Shown here one piece after another: positions 8,542 through 17,112 of a DNA stretch of 64,000 bases (the stretch's first letter is position 1; every line of letters starts with the position of its first letter). Source of the DNA: Mesorhizobium sp. M1C.F.Ca.ET.210.01.1.1 (lineage in GTDB: Bacteria; Pseudomonadota; Alphaproteobacteria; Rhizobiales; Rhizobiaceae). Below the pieces are notes generated by a model. It was not told the DNA's origin. It did no database searches and worked only from the letters and a program-made list of their open reading frames with translations. Position numbers and translations under genes: made by a program. Where the stretch lies: NCBI RefSeq assembly GCF_004791585.1, contig NZ_SRUU01000029.1, positions 18,425 through 82,424 on the forward strand, in the 5' to 3' direction.

Positions 8542-9474
8542 ATGCTTTCGAGGCTGAGACTGCTCGCGCTTGGCTTGATCGCGGCGCTCGCCATTCCGGC
8601 GATGGCGCAGGCCAAGACATTCTACTGGATTTCGCATGGCGGGCCGGCCGATCCGGTCTGGACCTACTTCCTGGCCGGCGCCAAGCAATGGGCGACGGAC
8701 ACCGGCAACAGCGTCAACACGTCCTTCCACAACGGCGACGTGGCGTCCCAGCAGGAGGCCGTTCGCGCCGCCATCTCGGCCAAGGCCGACGGCATCGTGA
8801 CCACCAGCCCGGATCCGGGCAGCCTCGTTGAAATCGTCAAGGAGGCCCGCGCGGCCAACATCCCGATCATCAACTTCAACACGCCCGACCCGAAGGCGAA
8901 CTTCAACGCCTATGTCGGCGGCGACAACGTCACCTTCGGCAAGCACTGGGCGCAGTACCTGGTCGACAAGGGCCTGGTGAAGAAGGGCGATTTCGTCTGG
9001 ATGCCGGTCGAAGTGCCCGGCGCCACCTACGGCGTGCAGGAAGAGGAAGGCATCAAGAGCGTGTTCGAACCGCTCGGCATCACCTATGAGGTGACCGAAG
9101 CGACGCTCGACCAGGCCGAAGTGATCAACCGCATGGTCGACTACCTCACCGCGCACAAAGGCAAGGTGAAGGCCATCATCGGCCTCGGCGACCTCGTCAC
9201 CGGCTCGATCAAGCGCGTGTTCGACCAGGTCGGCGTCAAGCCGGGCGAAATCCCGGTCGTCGGCTGGGGCAACTCGCTCGACACCACCCAGGAAGTGCTG
9301 AACGGCTATGTCAACGCCGCGCAGTGGCAGGACCCGCAGGCGACCAGCTATGTGGCGCTCTCGCTCGCCAACATGGCCGCCGCCGGCATTCCTCCGGGCT
9401 TCAACGTCATCACCGGCGCGCTCTACGAGAAGGACACCGCCGGCGTCTACGACAAGATCCTGTCCGGCAAGTAA
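8542..9474 (+). CDS. Sugar-type ABC transporter substrate-binding protein (RbsB-like)
   Basis: Periplasmic binding protein of 310 residues with a signal peptide (residues 1-23, ALGLIAALAIPAMAQA). The mature part has the type I fold: ISHGGPADPVWTYF at the first strand, the helix-turn AISAKADGIVTTSPDP, and a C-terminal GWGNSLDTTQEVLNGYV segment. The ATG at 8542 has GGGAGGAAATCGA upstream. The longer open frame, from 8368, covers an unrelated leader. It heads the transporter module followed by permease and ATPase genes. The 267 bp before it hold no gene and probably the operon's promoter. The ligand is unknown. Confidence 0.9.
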   Translation: MLSRLRLLALGLIAALAIPAMAQAKTFYWISHGGPADPVWTYFLAGAKQWATDTGNSVNTSFHNGDVASQQEAVRAAISAKADGIVTTSPDPGSLVEIVKEARAANIPIINFNTPDPKANFNAYVGGDNVTFGKHWAQYLVDKGLVKKGDFVWMPVEVPGATYGVQEEEGIKSVFEPLGITYEVTEATLDQAEVINRMVDYLTAHKGKVKAIIGLGDLVTGSIKRVFDQVGVKPGEIPVVGWGNSLDTTQEVLNGYVNAAQWQDPQATSYVALSLANMAAAGIPPGFNVITGALYEKDTAGVYDKILSGK

Positions 9475-9484
9475 TCCGCGACCG

Positions 9485-9521
9485 ATGGCCGTGACCGCCG
9501 TTGCGGTCGCGGCCATTCTTT
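9485..9521 (+). terminator. Stem-loop after the binding-protein gene
   Basis: A 14-bp stem (9485-9498 with 9503-9516, one G-U pair) closes a CGTT loop and is followed by TCTTT. It lies 11 bp after the binding-protein stop. A partial terminator or RNA-stabilising hairpin here would let the binding protein be made in excess of the permease, a common arrangement in ABC operons. Confidence 0.6.
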
Positions 9522-9550
9522 CGCCTGACCTGCCGCCGCGCGGGCTTAAA

Positions 9551-9653
9551 GCATGTCTCCCGAAAGCGGGACCCGGTTTCGGGACAAAGACATGCGTATA
9601 ATCAAAAACCTAAAGCGCATGGAGCGAACCTGAAAGATCGCGACGCGCTTTTA
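9551..9653. repeat. Two-hairpin intergenic repeat, copy 1
   Basis: Two adjacent palindromes: GCATGTC...GACATGC (9551-9595, with inner CCCGAAA/TTTCGGG pairing) and AAAGCGC...GCGCTTT (9612-9651). The same two-part architecture, in the opposite order, recurs at 35691-35792, and structural relatives lie at 53331 and 55611. It fills the gap between the binding-protein and permease genes. Confidence 0.75.
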
Positions 9654-9680
9654 GCCAAGTTCATTCACGTCGCGGGCCCA

Positions 9681-10667
9681 ATGGAAAACCGTTCCTTCAT
9701 CCAACGTTTCATCGCGAGGCCGGAATTCGGGCCCTTCGTCCTGCTCGTCGTCGAGCTTGTCGTCTTCTGGGGCATCAATCCCGACTTCCTCTCGCCGCAG
9801 AACATCTCGAACATCCTGGCCTTCACCGTCGAGCTCGGCCTCATCGCGCTGGCGATGACCTTGCTGATGACGTCGGGCGAATTCGACCTTTCAGTCGGCT
9901 CGCTGTTCGGCTTCTCGCCGGTGTTGATGTGGACACTCTACAACGGCGGCGTCACATCGCTGGAGATGGGCCTGCTGATCGCGCTGGCGGTGGCGGCCTT
10001 CATCGGTCTGGTCAACGGCTGGTTCGTCACCCGGCTCAAGATCCCGTCCTTCCTGGTCACGCTCGGCATGCTCCTGGTGGTGCGCGGCACCGCGCTCTTC
10101 GTCACCGACGGCTTTCCGCAACGCACCTGGAGCGCCGAGGGCAGCTGGCTGGCGGATATACTGGTCGGCGATTTCTATGTCGGACCGTTCCGCATCTATG
10201 CCTCGCTGTTCTGGTTCATTGGAGCCGCGATCGCTCTCGGCTACGTGCTGACGCAAAGCCGCACCGGCAACTGGATCCAGGCAGCCGGCGGTAATCCAAA
10301 TGCGGCGCGTGCGCGCGGCGTCAATGTCGACCGCGTCAAGGTCGGCCTGTTCATCCTTTCAGCGCTGATGGCCTCGCTTGCCGGGGTCATCTCGTCGCTG
10401 CGCACCTCGGCCGCCAACCCCAACAGCGGCACCGGCTACGAGCTCGAGGTCATCGCCATGGTGGTGATCGGCGGCACGGCGCTGACCGGCGGGCGCGGCA
10501 CCATCATCGGCACGGTGCTCGGCATCCTGATCCTGCGCGTCATGCGCAACGGCATCGTGCTGATCGGCGTGCCGGGACTCGCCTACAACATCTTCATCGG
10601 CGCGATCATCCTCGGCATGATGGCGCTGCATTCATGGCTCGAACGCCGGCACCAGGCAGGAACGTGA
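9681..10667 (+). CDS. Sugar-type ABC transporter permease (RbsC-like)
   Basis: Inner-membrane permease of 328 residues with eight to ten predicted helices. It carries the family signature FDLSVGSLFGF near residue 70 and the C-terminal GGTALTGGRGTIIGTVLG glycine-rich segment. I chose the ATG at 9681 (MENRSFIQRF); the frame upstream runs through the repeat at 9551-9653. It would form a homodimeric channel with the single-domain ATPase encoded 3 bp downstream. It belongs to the BPD_transp_2 family of monosaccharide importers. Confidence 0.88.
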   Translation: MENRSFIQRFIARPEFGPFVLLVVELVVFWGINPDFLSPQNISNILAFTVELGLIALAMTLLMTSGEFDLSVGSLFGFSPVLMWTLYNGGVTSLEMGLLIALAVAAFIGLVNGWFVTRLKIPSFLVTLGMLLVVRGTALFVTDGFPQRTWSAEGSWLADILVGDFYVGPFRIYASLFWFIGAAIALGYVLTQSRTGNWIQAAGGNPNAARARGVNVDRVKVGLFILSALMASLAGVISSLRTSAANPNSGTGYELEVIAMVVIGGTALTGGRGTIIGTVLGILILRVMRNGIVLIGVPGLAYNIFIGAIILGMMALHSWLERRHQAGT

Positions 10668-10670
10668 CCC

Positions 10671-11465
<795 letters not shown>

Positions 11466-11505
11466 TTGGCCTGGCGTTGATTTGGCCTGGCGTTGATTTG
11501 GCCTG
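11466..11505. repeat. 16-bp tandem repeat, 2.5 units
   Basis: The unit TTGGCCTGGCGTTGAT occurs at 11466-11481 and 11482-11497, followed by a half unit TTGGCCTG at 11498-11505. It starts right after the ATPase stop and ends 22 bp before the LacI gene. It could be simple slippage or tandem binding sites. Confidence 0.8.
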
Positions 11506-11527
11506 ACAGGGGCTCGCATCCCATCCT

Positions 11528-12562
11528 ATGACTGGACCCATGAAAGCCACCGTAGCCGACATCGCCAGGAGCTGCGGCCTGTCGACCGCGACCGTCGACA
11601 GGGTGCTGAACAACCGGCCGGGGGCGAGCGCCGCCAACCGGCAGCGGGTGATGGAGGCGGCCAAGCAGCTCGGCTACCTGCCGACCCTCGACCAGGTCGT
11701 GCTGCCGTCGAAGCCGGCGCATCTGGAGTTCTTCCTGCCGATCGGCAGCAACGCCTTCATGGCGGATCTCGCCCATCATATCGAGGACTATGCCGCGCGG
11801 CTGCCGCTGGTCGCCTCCTGCCGCATCCACAACCTCGCCGGCATCTCGCCCCGCGCGCTGCAGGGCGCGGTCGAGAACCTGTCGCTCAAAGCCAACGGCG
11901 TCGGCGTCATCGCCGTCGACCACCCGCGCACGCGCAACATCCTGCGCGAGCTGGTCGAGGCAGGCATCCGGCTGGTCACGCTGGTCTCCGACGTGCCGGC
12001 GGCGCCCCGCTCGGCCTATGTCGGCATCGACAACCGGGTTGCCGGACGCACGGCAGCGCTCTTGATGGGCCGTTTCCTCGGCGGCCTGACCGGGCATCTG
12101 GCGATGATGGTCGGCTCGCGCTCCTATCGCGGCCACGAGGAGCGCGAGATGGGCTTCCGCTCGGTGCTCGCCGAAGAGTTCCCCAATCTCACCGTGTCCA
12201 GCGCTGTCGAGATCAACGACGAGCCCGATGCCAGCTACAGCGCGACCATGAAGGCGCTACACAACGAGCCGGAGCTGCTCGGCATCTATTGCGTCGGCGC
12301 GGGACGCTCGGGCGTGGCGAGGGCGTTGCTGGAATCCAGGCCGCGCCGCAAGCCGGTCTTCATCTGCCATGACCTGACCAAGGAGACGCGCCGCTATCTC
12401 GTCGACGATCTCGCCGACGTCGTCATCGACCAGAATGCGCGGCTGATCGCCGAGCAAGCCGTTATCCGCCTGCTCGGCTCGATCGCCTCATCGGCGCCAT
12501 ACCTGACGAAGAAATTCATCGAGCCGCGGCTGATCTTCAAGGAAAACGTGCCGGTGCAGTAG
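11528..12562 (+). CDS. LacI family transcriptional regulator
   Basis: DNA-binding regulator of 344 residues. The N-terminal LacI helix-turn-helix and hinge are clear (ATVADIARSCGLSTATVDRV, about residues 6-26, then LNNRPGASAANRQRVMEAA). A periplasmic-binding-protein-like effector domain follows. It probably senses the sugar imported by the transporter just upstream. The GLSTATVDRVLN variant, with Asp in place of the more usual Ser in SRVLN, is typical of a rhizobial LacI subgroup. An ATG at 11540 would shorten the protein by four residues. It is separated from the ATPase gene by the 16-bp tandem repeat, so it may have its own promoter. Confidence 0.9.
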   Translation: MTGPMKATVADIARSCGLSTATVDRVLNNRPGASAANRQRVMEAAKQLGYLPTLDQVVLPSKPAHLEFFLPIGSNAFMADLAHHIEDYAARLPLVASCRIHNLAGISPRALQGAVENLSLKANGVGVIAVDHPRTRNILRELVEAGIRLVTLVSDVPAAPRSAYVGIDNRVAGRTAALLMGRFLGGLTGHLAMMVGSRSYRGHEEREMGFRSVLAEEFPNLTVSSAVEINDEPDASYSATMKALHNEPELLGIYCVGAGRSGVARALLESRPRRKPVFICHDLTKETRRYLVDDLADVVIDQNARLIAEQAVIRLLGSIASSAPYLTKKFIEPRLIFKENVPVQ

Positions 12563-12607
12563 CGCGCGAATGGCGCCCGGCGACTCGGTCGCTGATTTGT
12601 CTGACGA

Positions 12608-12638
12608 TTGATCCCGCAAATCTGCACACCTGCTATGC
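12608..12638 (+). promoter_or_regulatory. Possible promoter of the CCUCCUCCC small RNA
   Basis: TTGATC (12608-12613) and CTATGC (12633-12638) are separated by 19 bp, longer than the usual 16-18 bp, so support is weak. It lies just upstream of the structured RNA. I could not recognise a convincing RpoH-type promoter. Confidence 0.3.
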
Positions 12639-12659
12639 ACGTTTCGCAGTTGCCGAATC

Positions 12660-12800
12660 GTTGGGCAAATCGTAACTATTTGCCGTGTCGGATGTCTTCC
12701 TCCTCCCAGACACCGACGGTGAATACGGTACACCTCCTCCCGTGCCGTATTCGAAATCGAAGCCCGCTGCCTCCTCCTCCCGGCAGCGGGCTTTTTCTTT
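12660..12800 (+). ncRNA. CCUCCUCCC-loop small RNA array (cuckoo/CcsR-like)
   Basis: Three consecutive hairpins each expose CCUCCUCCC in the loop. The first is 12687-12717 (10 bp plus a bulged A, loop 698-707). The second is 12721-12752 (11 pairs, loop 732-741). The third is 12761-12792 (perfect 11-bp stem, loop 772-781), which runs into TTTTTCTTT and thus doubles as a Rho-independent terminator. A fourth hairpin without the motif (12664-12684) precedes them. CCUCCUCCC-loop RNAs are an established family in Rhodobacter (CcsR1-4) and in related Rhodobacterales and Rhizobiales ('cuckoo' RNAs). The loop mimics the anti-Shine-Dalgarno sequence and could pair with GGAGG. No DUF1127 partner gene lies upstream here. 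The 5' end is approximate. Confidence 0.82.
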
Positions 12801-12836
12801 GCCCATACCGAATTCGAAAGCCCGAAGAAGTCGCTG

Positions 12837-13418
12837 TCAGCGCGCCCTGAAGGACGCAATCAGGCTCTCGGCCATACGCACGAACTGCGCGCTCGGGCCT
12901 TCGGCGCCGACGCTCTGCATCGAGACGCGCGCGCCTTCGAGCAGCAGCGACAGTGTGTCGGCGAGCAACTCGGCCTGGCCAATGCCGGCATCGCGGCAGA
13001 GTGCCACGAGCTTCTCCCGCTGGGCTTCTTTCAATTCCTTGATGACACGCCTTGCCGGATGATCGCTCTCGCTGAGCTCGACGGCGGCATTGGCCATGTC
13101 GCAGCCGCGGCTGTCGGCGCTAAGCAGTTCCGAGGCCTTGCGAACCCAGGCATGCAACTGCGCAAGCTTGTCGCCGGGGTGCTCGGCCTCGAACTCGTCC
13201 CATATCCTCGAAGCCTTCGCCGCCGTGGCGCGCAGGCATTCGATGATCAGATCGTCCTTGGATTCGAAGTGACGATAGAGCGTCATCTTGTTGGTGCCGG
13301 CAGCCTCCGTGATGGCGTCGACGCCAACGCCCTTGATGCCGTGCTTGTGGAACATGTCCTGCGCCGTCTCCAGGATCCGATCCCGGGGGCGAGAACGCTC
13401 CACGACGCCGTCTGTCAT
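12837..13418 (-). CDS. TetR family transcriptional regulator
   Basis: Predicted repressor of 193 residues with an N-terminal TetR helix-turn-helix (about residues 12-58: RDRILETAQDMF, then KMTLYRHFESKDDLI) and a helical ligand domain. I chose the ATG at 13418, which has AAGGAG six bases upstream; the ATG at 13421 would be too close. It is divergent from the small-protein/RND-pump operon. A strong dyad (13467-13513) overlaps the pump promoter, so it is most likely the local drug-responsive repressor of that pump. Confidence 0.9.
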   Translation of the reverse strand: MTDGVVERSRPRDRILETAQDMFHKHGIKGVGVDAITEAAGTNKMTLYRHFESKDDLIIECLRATAAKASRIWDEFEAEHPGDKLAQLHAWVRKASELLSADSRGCDMANAAVELSESDHPARRVIKELKEAQREKLVALCRDAGIGQAELLADTLSLLLEGARVSMQSVGAEGPSAQFVRMAESLIASFRAR

Positions 13419-13458
13419 CATGATCTCCTTTCGTTTCCAAAAAACCCTCGGCCACCTC

Positions 13459-13513
13459 TTGACTAGGGTGTTACCGGTCTGTAACTTCTAGAATGTTACT
13501 TACTGGTAACACC
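13459..13513. promoter_or_regulatory. Operator dyad overlapping the RND-pump promoter
   Basis: GGTGTTACC (13467-13475) and GGTAACACC (13505-13513) are perfect reverse complements. An inner pair, GTAAC (13481-13485) and GTTAC (13495-13499), shares the same centre at TTCTAGAA. A plus-strand promoter TTGACT (13459-13464) - 17 bp - TAACTT (13482-13487) lies within it, so binding would block the pump operon. The divergent TetR product is the obvious binder. Confidence 0.72.
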
Positions 13514-13665
13514 TATGTCGCTCGCCGTCAACGACAAGGCCCTCCGACGAGCCTGCCAGAGCGAGATAGGACGGAAAACCTGCCTGTCATGCGGCTTCGG
13601 CCGGTGAAAAAGAGAAAAAGCGGCGCGTGATCATCCGATGCGGGCCGCAGCAAGGAGCCACTCCT

Positions 13666-13905
13666 ATGCAAAAGCGCAAAGACCTGACGATCGACGAAGC
13701 CATCCGGGATCCAATGATACGGCTGGTGATGAAGGCGGACGGGATCGACCCCAAGGCCTTCGAATGGATGCTGCGCTCGCGTGCGGCGAAACAGGCGCCG
13801 GGCGACGAGATCCTGCCGTCCTTCCTGGAGGACTCCGGCTCCGGCCGGGCCCAGCGCATGCGCCATTTCGCAAAACCGTTCGGCGAGGCATCCGCGTCAT
13901 GGTAA
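13666..13905 (+). CDS. Small conserved-looking protein coupled to the RND pump
   Basis: A 79-residue, charged, soluble protein (MQKRKDLTIDEAIRDPMIRL...) with AAGGAG about ten bases before its ATG. Its stop codon overlaps the start of the pump gene (ATGGTAA), so translation of the pump is probably coupled to it. No membrane segment or known catalytic motif is visible. The first 45 residues look structured and regular (DEAIRDPMIRLVMKADGI), and the C-terminal part is Gly/Ser/Arg rich. Function unknown. It could be a regulator or simply a leader for coupled translation. Confidence 0.7.
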   Translation: MQKRKDLTIDEAIRDPMIRLVMKADGIDPKAFEWMLRSRAAKQAPGDEILPSFLEDSGSGRAQRMRHFAKPFGEASASW

Positions 13906-16900
13906 ACTTCTTCATCCATCGCCCGATCTTCGCGTCGGCGATCGCCATCATCATGGTGCTCGCCGGCGCTATCGCCTATTTCCTGCTGCCGGTGTCGCAA
14001 TTCCCCGACATCACGCCGCCGCAGGTGGTGGTCAGCGCCCATTACCCGGGCGCGAGCGCGCAGGTAGTGGCCGATACGGTCACCACGCCGCTCGAGCAGC
14101 AGATCAACGGCGTGCAGGGCATGACCTACATGTCGTCGACGAGCTCGAATGACGGCTCCTCGACCATCACCATCACCTTCGATGTCGGCTATCCGCTGAG
14201 CACGGCGGCCGTCGACGTGCAGAACCGCGTCTCCCAGGCCGCATCCTCCCTGCCGGCGATCGTCAACCAGGGCGGCGTGACGATCAAGAAGCAGAACCCC
14301 AATTTCGTCCTGATCGTTGACCTCACCTCGCCGGACGGCTCGGTCGACCCGGTGGCGCTGAGCAACCTCGCCTATCTGCAGGTGGTCGATCCGCTGAAGC
14401 GGCTGCCCGGCGTCGGCGACGTGCAGATCTTCGGCGAGCGCCGCTATTCGATGCGCGTCTGGCTCGACCCGGACAAACTGGCCAATCTTGGCATCACCGC
14501 CGTCGACGTGCAGAACGCCATCGCCGAGCAGAACGTGCAGGTGGCGGCCGGCAAAATCGGCCAGTCGCCGGCGCCGGCCGGCACCGCCTTCGAGATGCAG
14601 GTCAACGCGGTCGGCCGCCTCAGCGACCCCAAGGAATTCGGCGACATCGTCGTGCGCGCCAATTCGCAGAACGGCTCGCTGGTGCGGCTGCGCGACGTCG
14701 CGCGCATCGAGCTCGGCGCGCTGCAATATTCGTCGTCAGCCTTCTTCGGCAAGGACCCGACCGTGGTGCTCGCCGTCTACCAGATGCCCGGCTCCAACGC
14801 GCTCGACCTGCAGCAGCGGGTCAAGGACAAGATGCAGGAACTGTCGGCGCGCTTCCCGAAGGGCGTCCACTACGCCATGCATTACGATACGACGCGCTTC
14901 GTCTCGGCCTCGATGCATGACGTACTGATCACGCTCGGCGAAGCGCTGGTGCTGGTCGTGGCGGTGGTGTTTATCTTCCTGCAAAGCTGGCGCACCACCA
15001 TCATCCCCACCATCGCCATTCCCGTGTCGCTGATCGCGACGCTGGCGGTGATGTACATGCTGGGCTTCTCGCTCAACATGCTGTCGCTGCTCGGCATGGT
15101 GCTGGCGATCGGCCTTGTCGTCGACGACGCGATCGTGGTCGTCGAGAATGTCGAACGACAACTGGAAGCGGGCCTCAAGCCGCTTGCCGCGACACGCGCG
15201 GCGATGGCCGAGGTGACGGGACCGATCATCGCCACCACCGCGGTGCTCGCGGCAGTGTTCATCCCTGTCGCCTTCATCCCCGGCGTTTCCGGTCGGCTCT
15301 ATAATCAGTTCGCGCTGACGGTGGCGATCTCGGTCGGCATCTCGGCTTTCAACTCGCTGACGCTGAGCCCGGCGCTGAGCGCCGCATTCCTGCGCCATCG
15401 CGGCGAGACGCAGTTCGTGCTGTTCCGCTGGTTCAACGCCGGCTTCGACTGGCTGTCGCATGCCTATGCCCATGGCGTGCGCATCCTGATCAAGCTGCGC
15501 TGGGCCATGCTCGGCCTGTTCGCGGCCGGCCTGGTCGCGACCTATTTCGTCTGGCAGAAGCTGCCCTCGACCTTCCTCCCCGTGGAGGACCAGGGCTATT
15601 TCTTCGTCGTCATCCAACTGCCCGACGGCGCCTCGCTGGAGCGGACCGATGCGGTAGCGCAGAAGGCGCGCGACATCCTGCAGAACACGCCCGGCGTTGA
15701 CATCGTCGGCTCGATCAGCGGCCTGAACTTCCTGACCAGCGCCGCGCAGTCGAATTCGGCTGTCGAGTTCGCCATCCTGAAGCCGTGGGACGAACGCGGG
15801 CCCGACCAGAACGCTTCGAAGCTGGTCGAGCAGGTGCGCGGCAAGCTCCTGCAGATGCCGGAAGCCTTCGCGCTGTCCTTCGATCCGCCGTCGATCCCGG
15901 GCCTCGGCACCACCGGTGGCTTCGAATTCCAGGTGGAGGATCTTTCGGGACGCGGCAGCGCCGCGCTCAACGAGGTCACGCAGGCGCTGATCGCCGAGGC
16001 GCGCAAGCAGCCGGAACTCAACCCGCAGCAGCTGTTCTCGTCCTTCTCGACCTCGACGCCGCAGTTCAACTACGACCTCGACCGCAGCAAGGCGAAGCTT
16101 CTCGGCCTCTCCCTGCCGGACGTGTTCAACACGCTGCAGATCTATCTCGGCTCGCTCTACGTCAACGACTTCAACCTGTTCGGCCGCACGTTCCGGGTGA
16201 CGATCCAAGCCGACAAGGATGCGCGAGCGGATGCGACCGACATCTCGCGGCTCTATGTGCGCAACGCGTCGGGCGGCATGGTGCCGCTGAGCACGCTGGG
16301 CAAGCTGGTGCCGATCGTCGGACCGGAGACCGTGCCGCATTACAACAACAATGCGTCCGCCCTCATCAATGGCGGCGCCGCGCCGGGCTTCTCGTCCGGA
16401 CAGGCGGTGGCGGCGATGGAGCGGGCGGCCGCAAACGTGCTGCCGCGCGACTTCGGCTACGAGTGGACCGGCATCACCTTTCAGGAGCTCAAGGCAGGAT
16501 CGATCGCCTCGGTCGTGTTCGGCCTGGCAATCGTCTTCGTCTTCCTGATCCTGGCGGCGCAGTATGAAAGCTTCGCGATGCCCTTCATGGTGCTGCTCGC
16601 CGTGCCGCTGGCCCTGTTCGGCGCCTTCGTCGTGCTGTTGCTGCGCGGCATGCAGATCGACGTCTACTCGCAGATCGGCTTCGTCATGCTGATCGGCCTG
16701 GCGGCGAAGAACGCCATCCTGATCGTCGAGTTCGCAAGGCGACGGCGCGAGGAAGGGCTCACCATCGTCGAGGCGGCGATGGAAGCGGCGCGGCTGAGGC
16801 TGCGGCCGATCCTGATGACGGCCTTCGCCTTCATCCTCGGCGTGCTGCCGCTGATGTTCGCGACCGGCGCGGGTGCGGCCAGCCGGCAGTCGATCGGCAC

Positions 16901-17099
16901 CACCGTCTTCGGCGGCATGGTGGCGGCGACTGTCCTGTCGCTGGTCTTCGTGCCGGTCTTCTACGCGGTGATCGAGAAGCTGCGCGAGCGCGGCGGCGAG
17001 AACGAACCTGCCGCGGGGCATCAGGATGCCCCGCACCAACAAGAGATTGAACCTACCGCCGAGCCGGCGCTTCAGCCGGTCGCCCAGGCGGCCGAATAG
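13899..17099 (+). CDS. RND efflux pump permease, HAE1 (AcrB/MexB-like)
   Basis: Inner-membrane multidrug/proton antiporter of 1066 residues, the usual family length. It shows the N-terminal FFIHRPIFASAIAIIMVLAG segment and the proton-relay pair VVDDAIVVVEN (Asp near 408-409) in TM4. The matching lysine is in GLAAKNAILIVEFA (near residue 936, TM10). The start at 13899 gives the standard MVNFFIHRP N-terminus; the open frame upstream is the shadow of the small overlapping gene. It works with the adaptor encoded 13 bp downstream. No outer-membrane TolC-type gene is present, so a shared one elsewhere must be used. Expression is probably governed by the divergent TetR protein. Confidence 0.93.
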   Translation: MVNFFIHRPIFASAIAIIMVLAGAIAYFLLPVSQFPDITPPQVVVSAHYPGASAQVVADTVTTPLEQQINGVQGMTYMSSTSSNDGSSTITITFDVGYPLSTAAVDVQNRVSQAASSLPAIVNQGGVTIKKQNPNFVLIVDLTSPDGSVDPVALSNLAYLQVVDPLKRLPGVGDVQIFGERRYSMRVWLDPDKLANLGITAVDVQNAIAEQNVQVAAGKIGQSPAPAGTAFEMQVNAVGRLSDPKEFGDIVVRANSQNGSLVRLRDVARIELGALQYSSSAFFGKDPTVVLAVYQMPGSNALDLQQRVKDKMQELSARFPKGVHYAMHYDTTRFVSASMHDVLITLGEALVLVVAVVFIFLQSWRTTIIPTIAIPVSLIATLAVMYMLGFSLNMLSLLGMVLAIGLVVDDAIVVVENVERQLEAGLKPLAATRAAMAEVTGPIIATTAVLAAVFIPVAFIPGVSGRLYNQFALTVAISVGISAFNSLTLSPALSAAFLRHRGETQFVLFRWFNAGFDWLSHAYAHGVRILIKLRWAMLGLFAAGLVATYFVWQKLPSTFLPVEDQGYFFVVIQLPDGASLERTDAVAQKARDILQNTPGVDIVGSISGLNFLTSAAQSNSAVEFAILKPWDERGPDQNASKLVEQVRGKLLQMPEAFALSFDPPSIPGLGTTGGFEFQVEDLSGRGSAALNEVTQALIAEARKQPELNPQQLFSSFSTSTPQFNYDLDRSKAKLLGLSLPDVFNTLQIYLGSLYVNDFNLFGRTFRVTIQADKDARADATDISRLYVRNASGGMVPLSTLGKLVPIVGPETVPHYNNNASALINGGAAPGFSSGQAVAAMERAAANVLPRDFGYEWTGITFQELKAGSIASVVFGLAIVFVFLILAAQYESFAMPFMVLLAVPLALFGAFVVLLLRGMQIDVYSQIGFVMLIGLAAKNAILIVEFARRRREEGLTIVEAAMEAARLRLRPILMTAFAFILGVLPLMFATGAGAASRQSIGTTVFGGMVAATVLSLVFVPVFYAVIEKLRERGGENEPAAGHQDAPHQQEIEPTAEPALQPVAQAAE

Positions 17100-17112
17100 G
17101 ATGGAGATCAAC

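Noticed and set aside
12608..12850. 80-codon frame over the CCUCCUCCC RNA
   Set aside because: Its codons are fixed by the RNA hairpins and it gives a Pro/Arg/Ser-rich sequence without ribosome site. The RNA reading explains the stretch better.
13638..13898. Extended N-terminus of the RND pump
   Set aside because: It is the shifted-frame translation of the small gene at 13666-13905; the family start MVNFFIHRP is at 13899.
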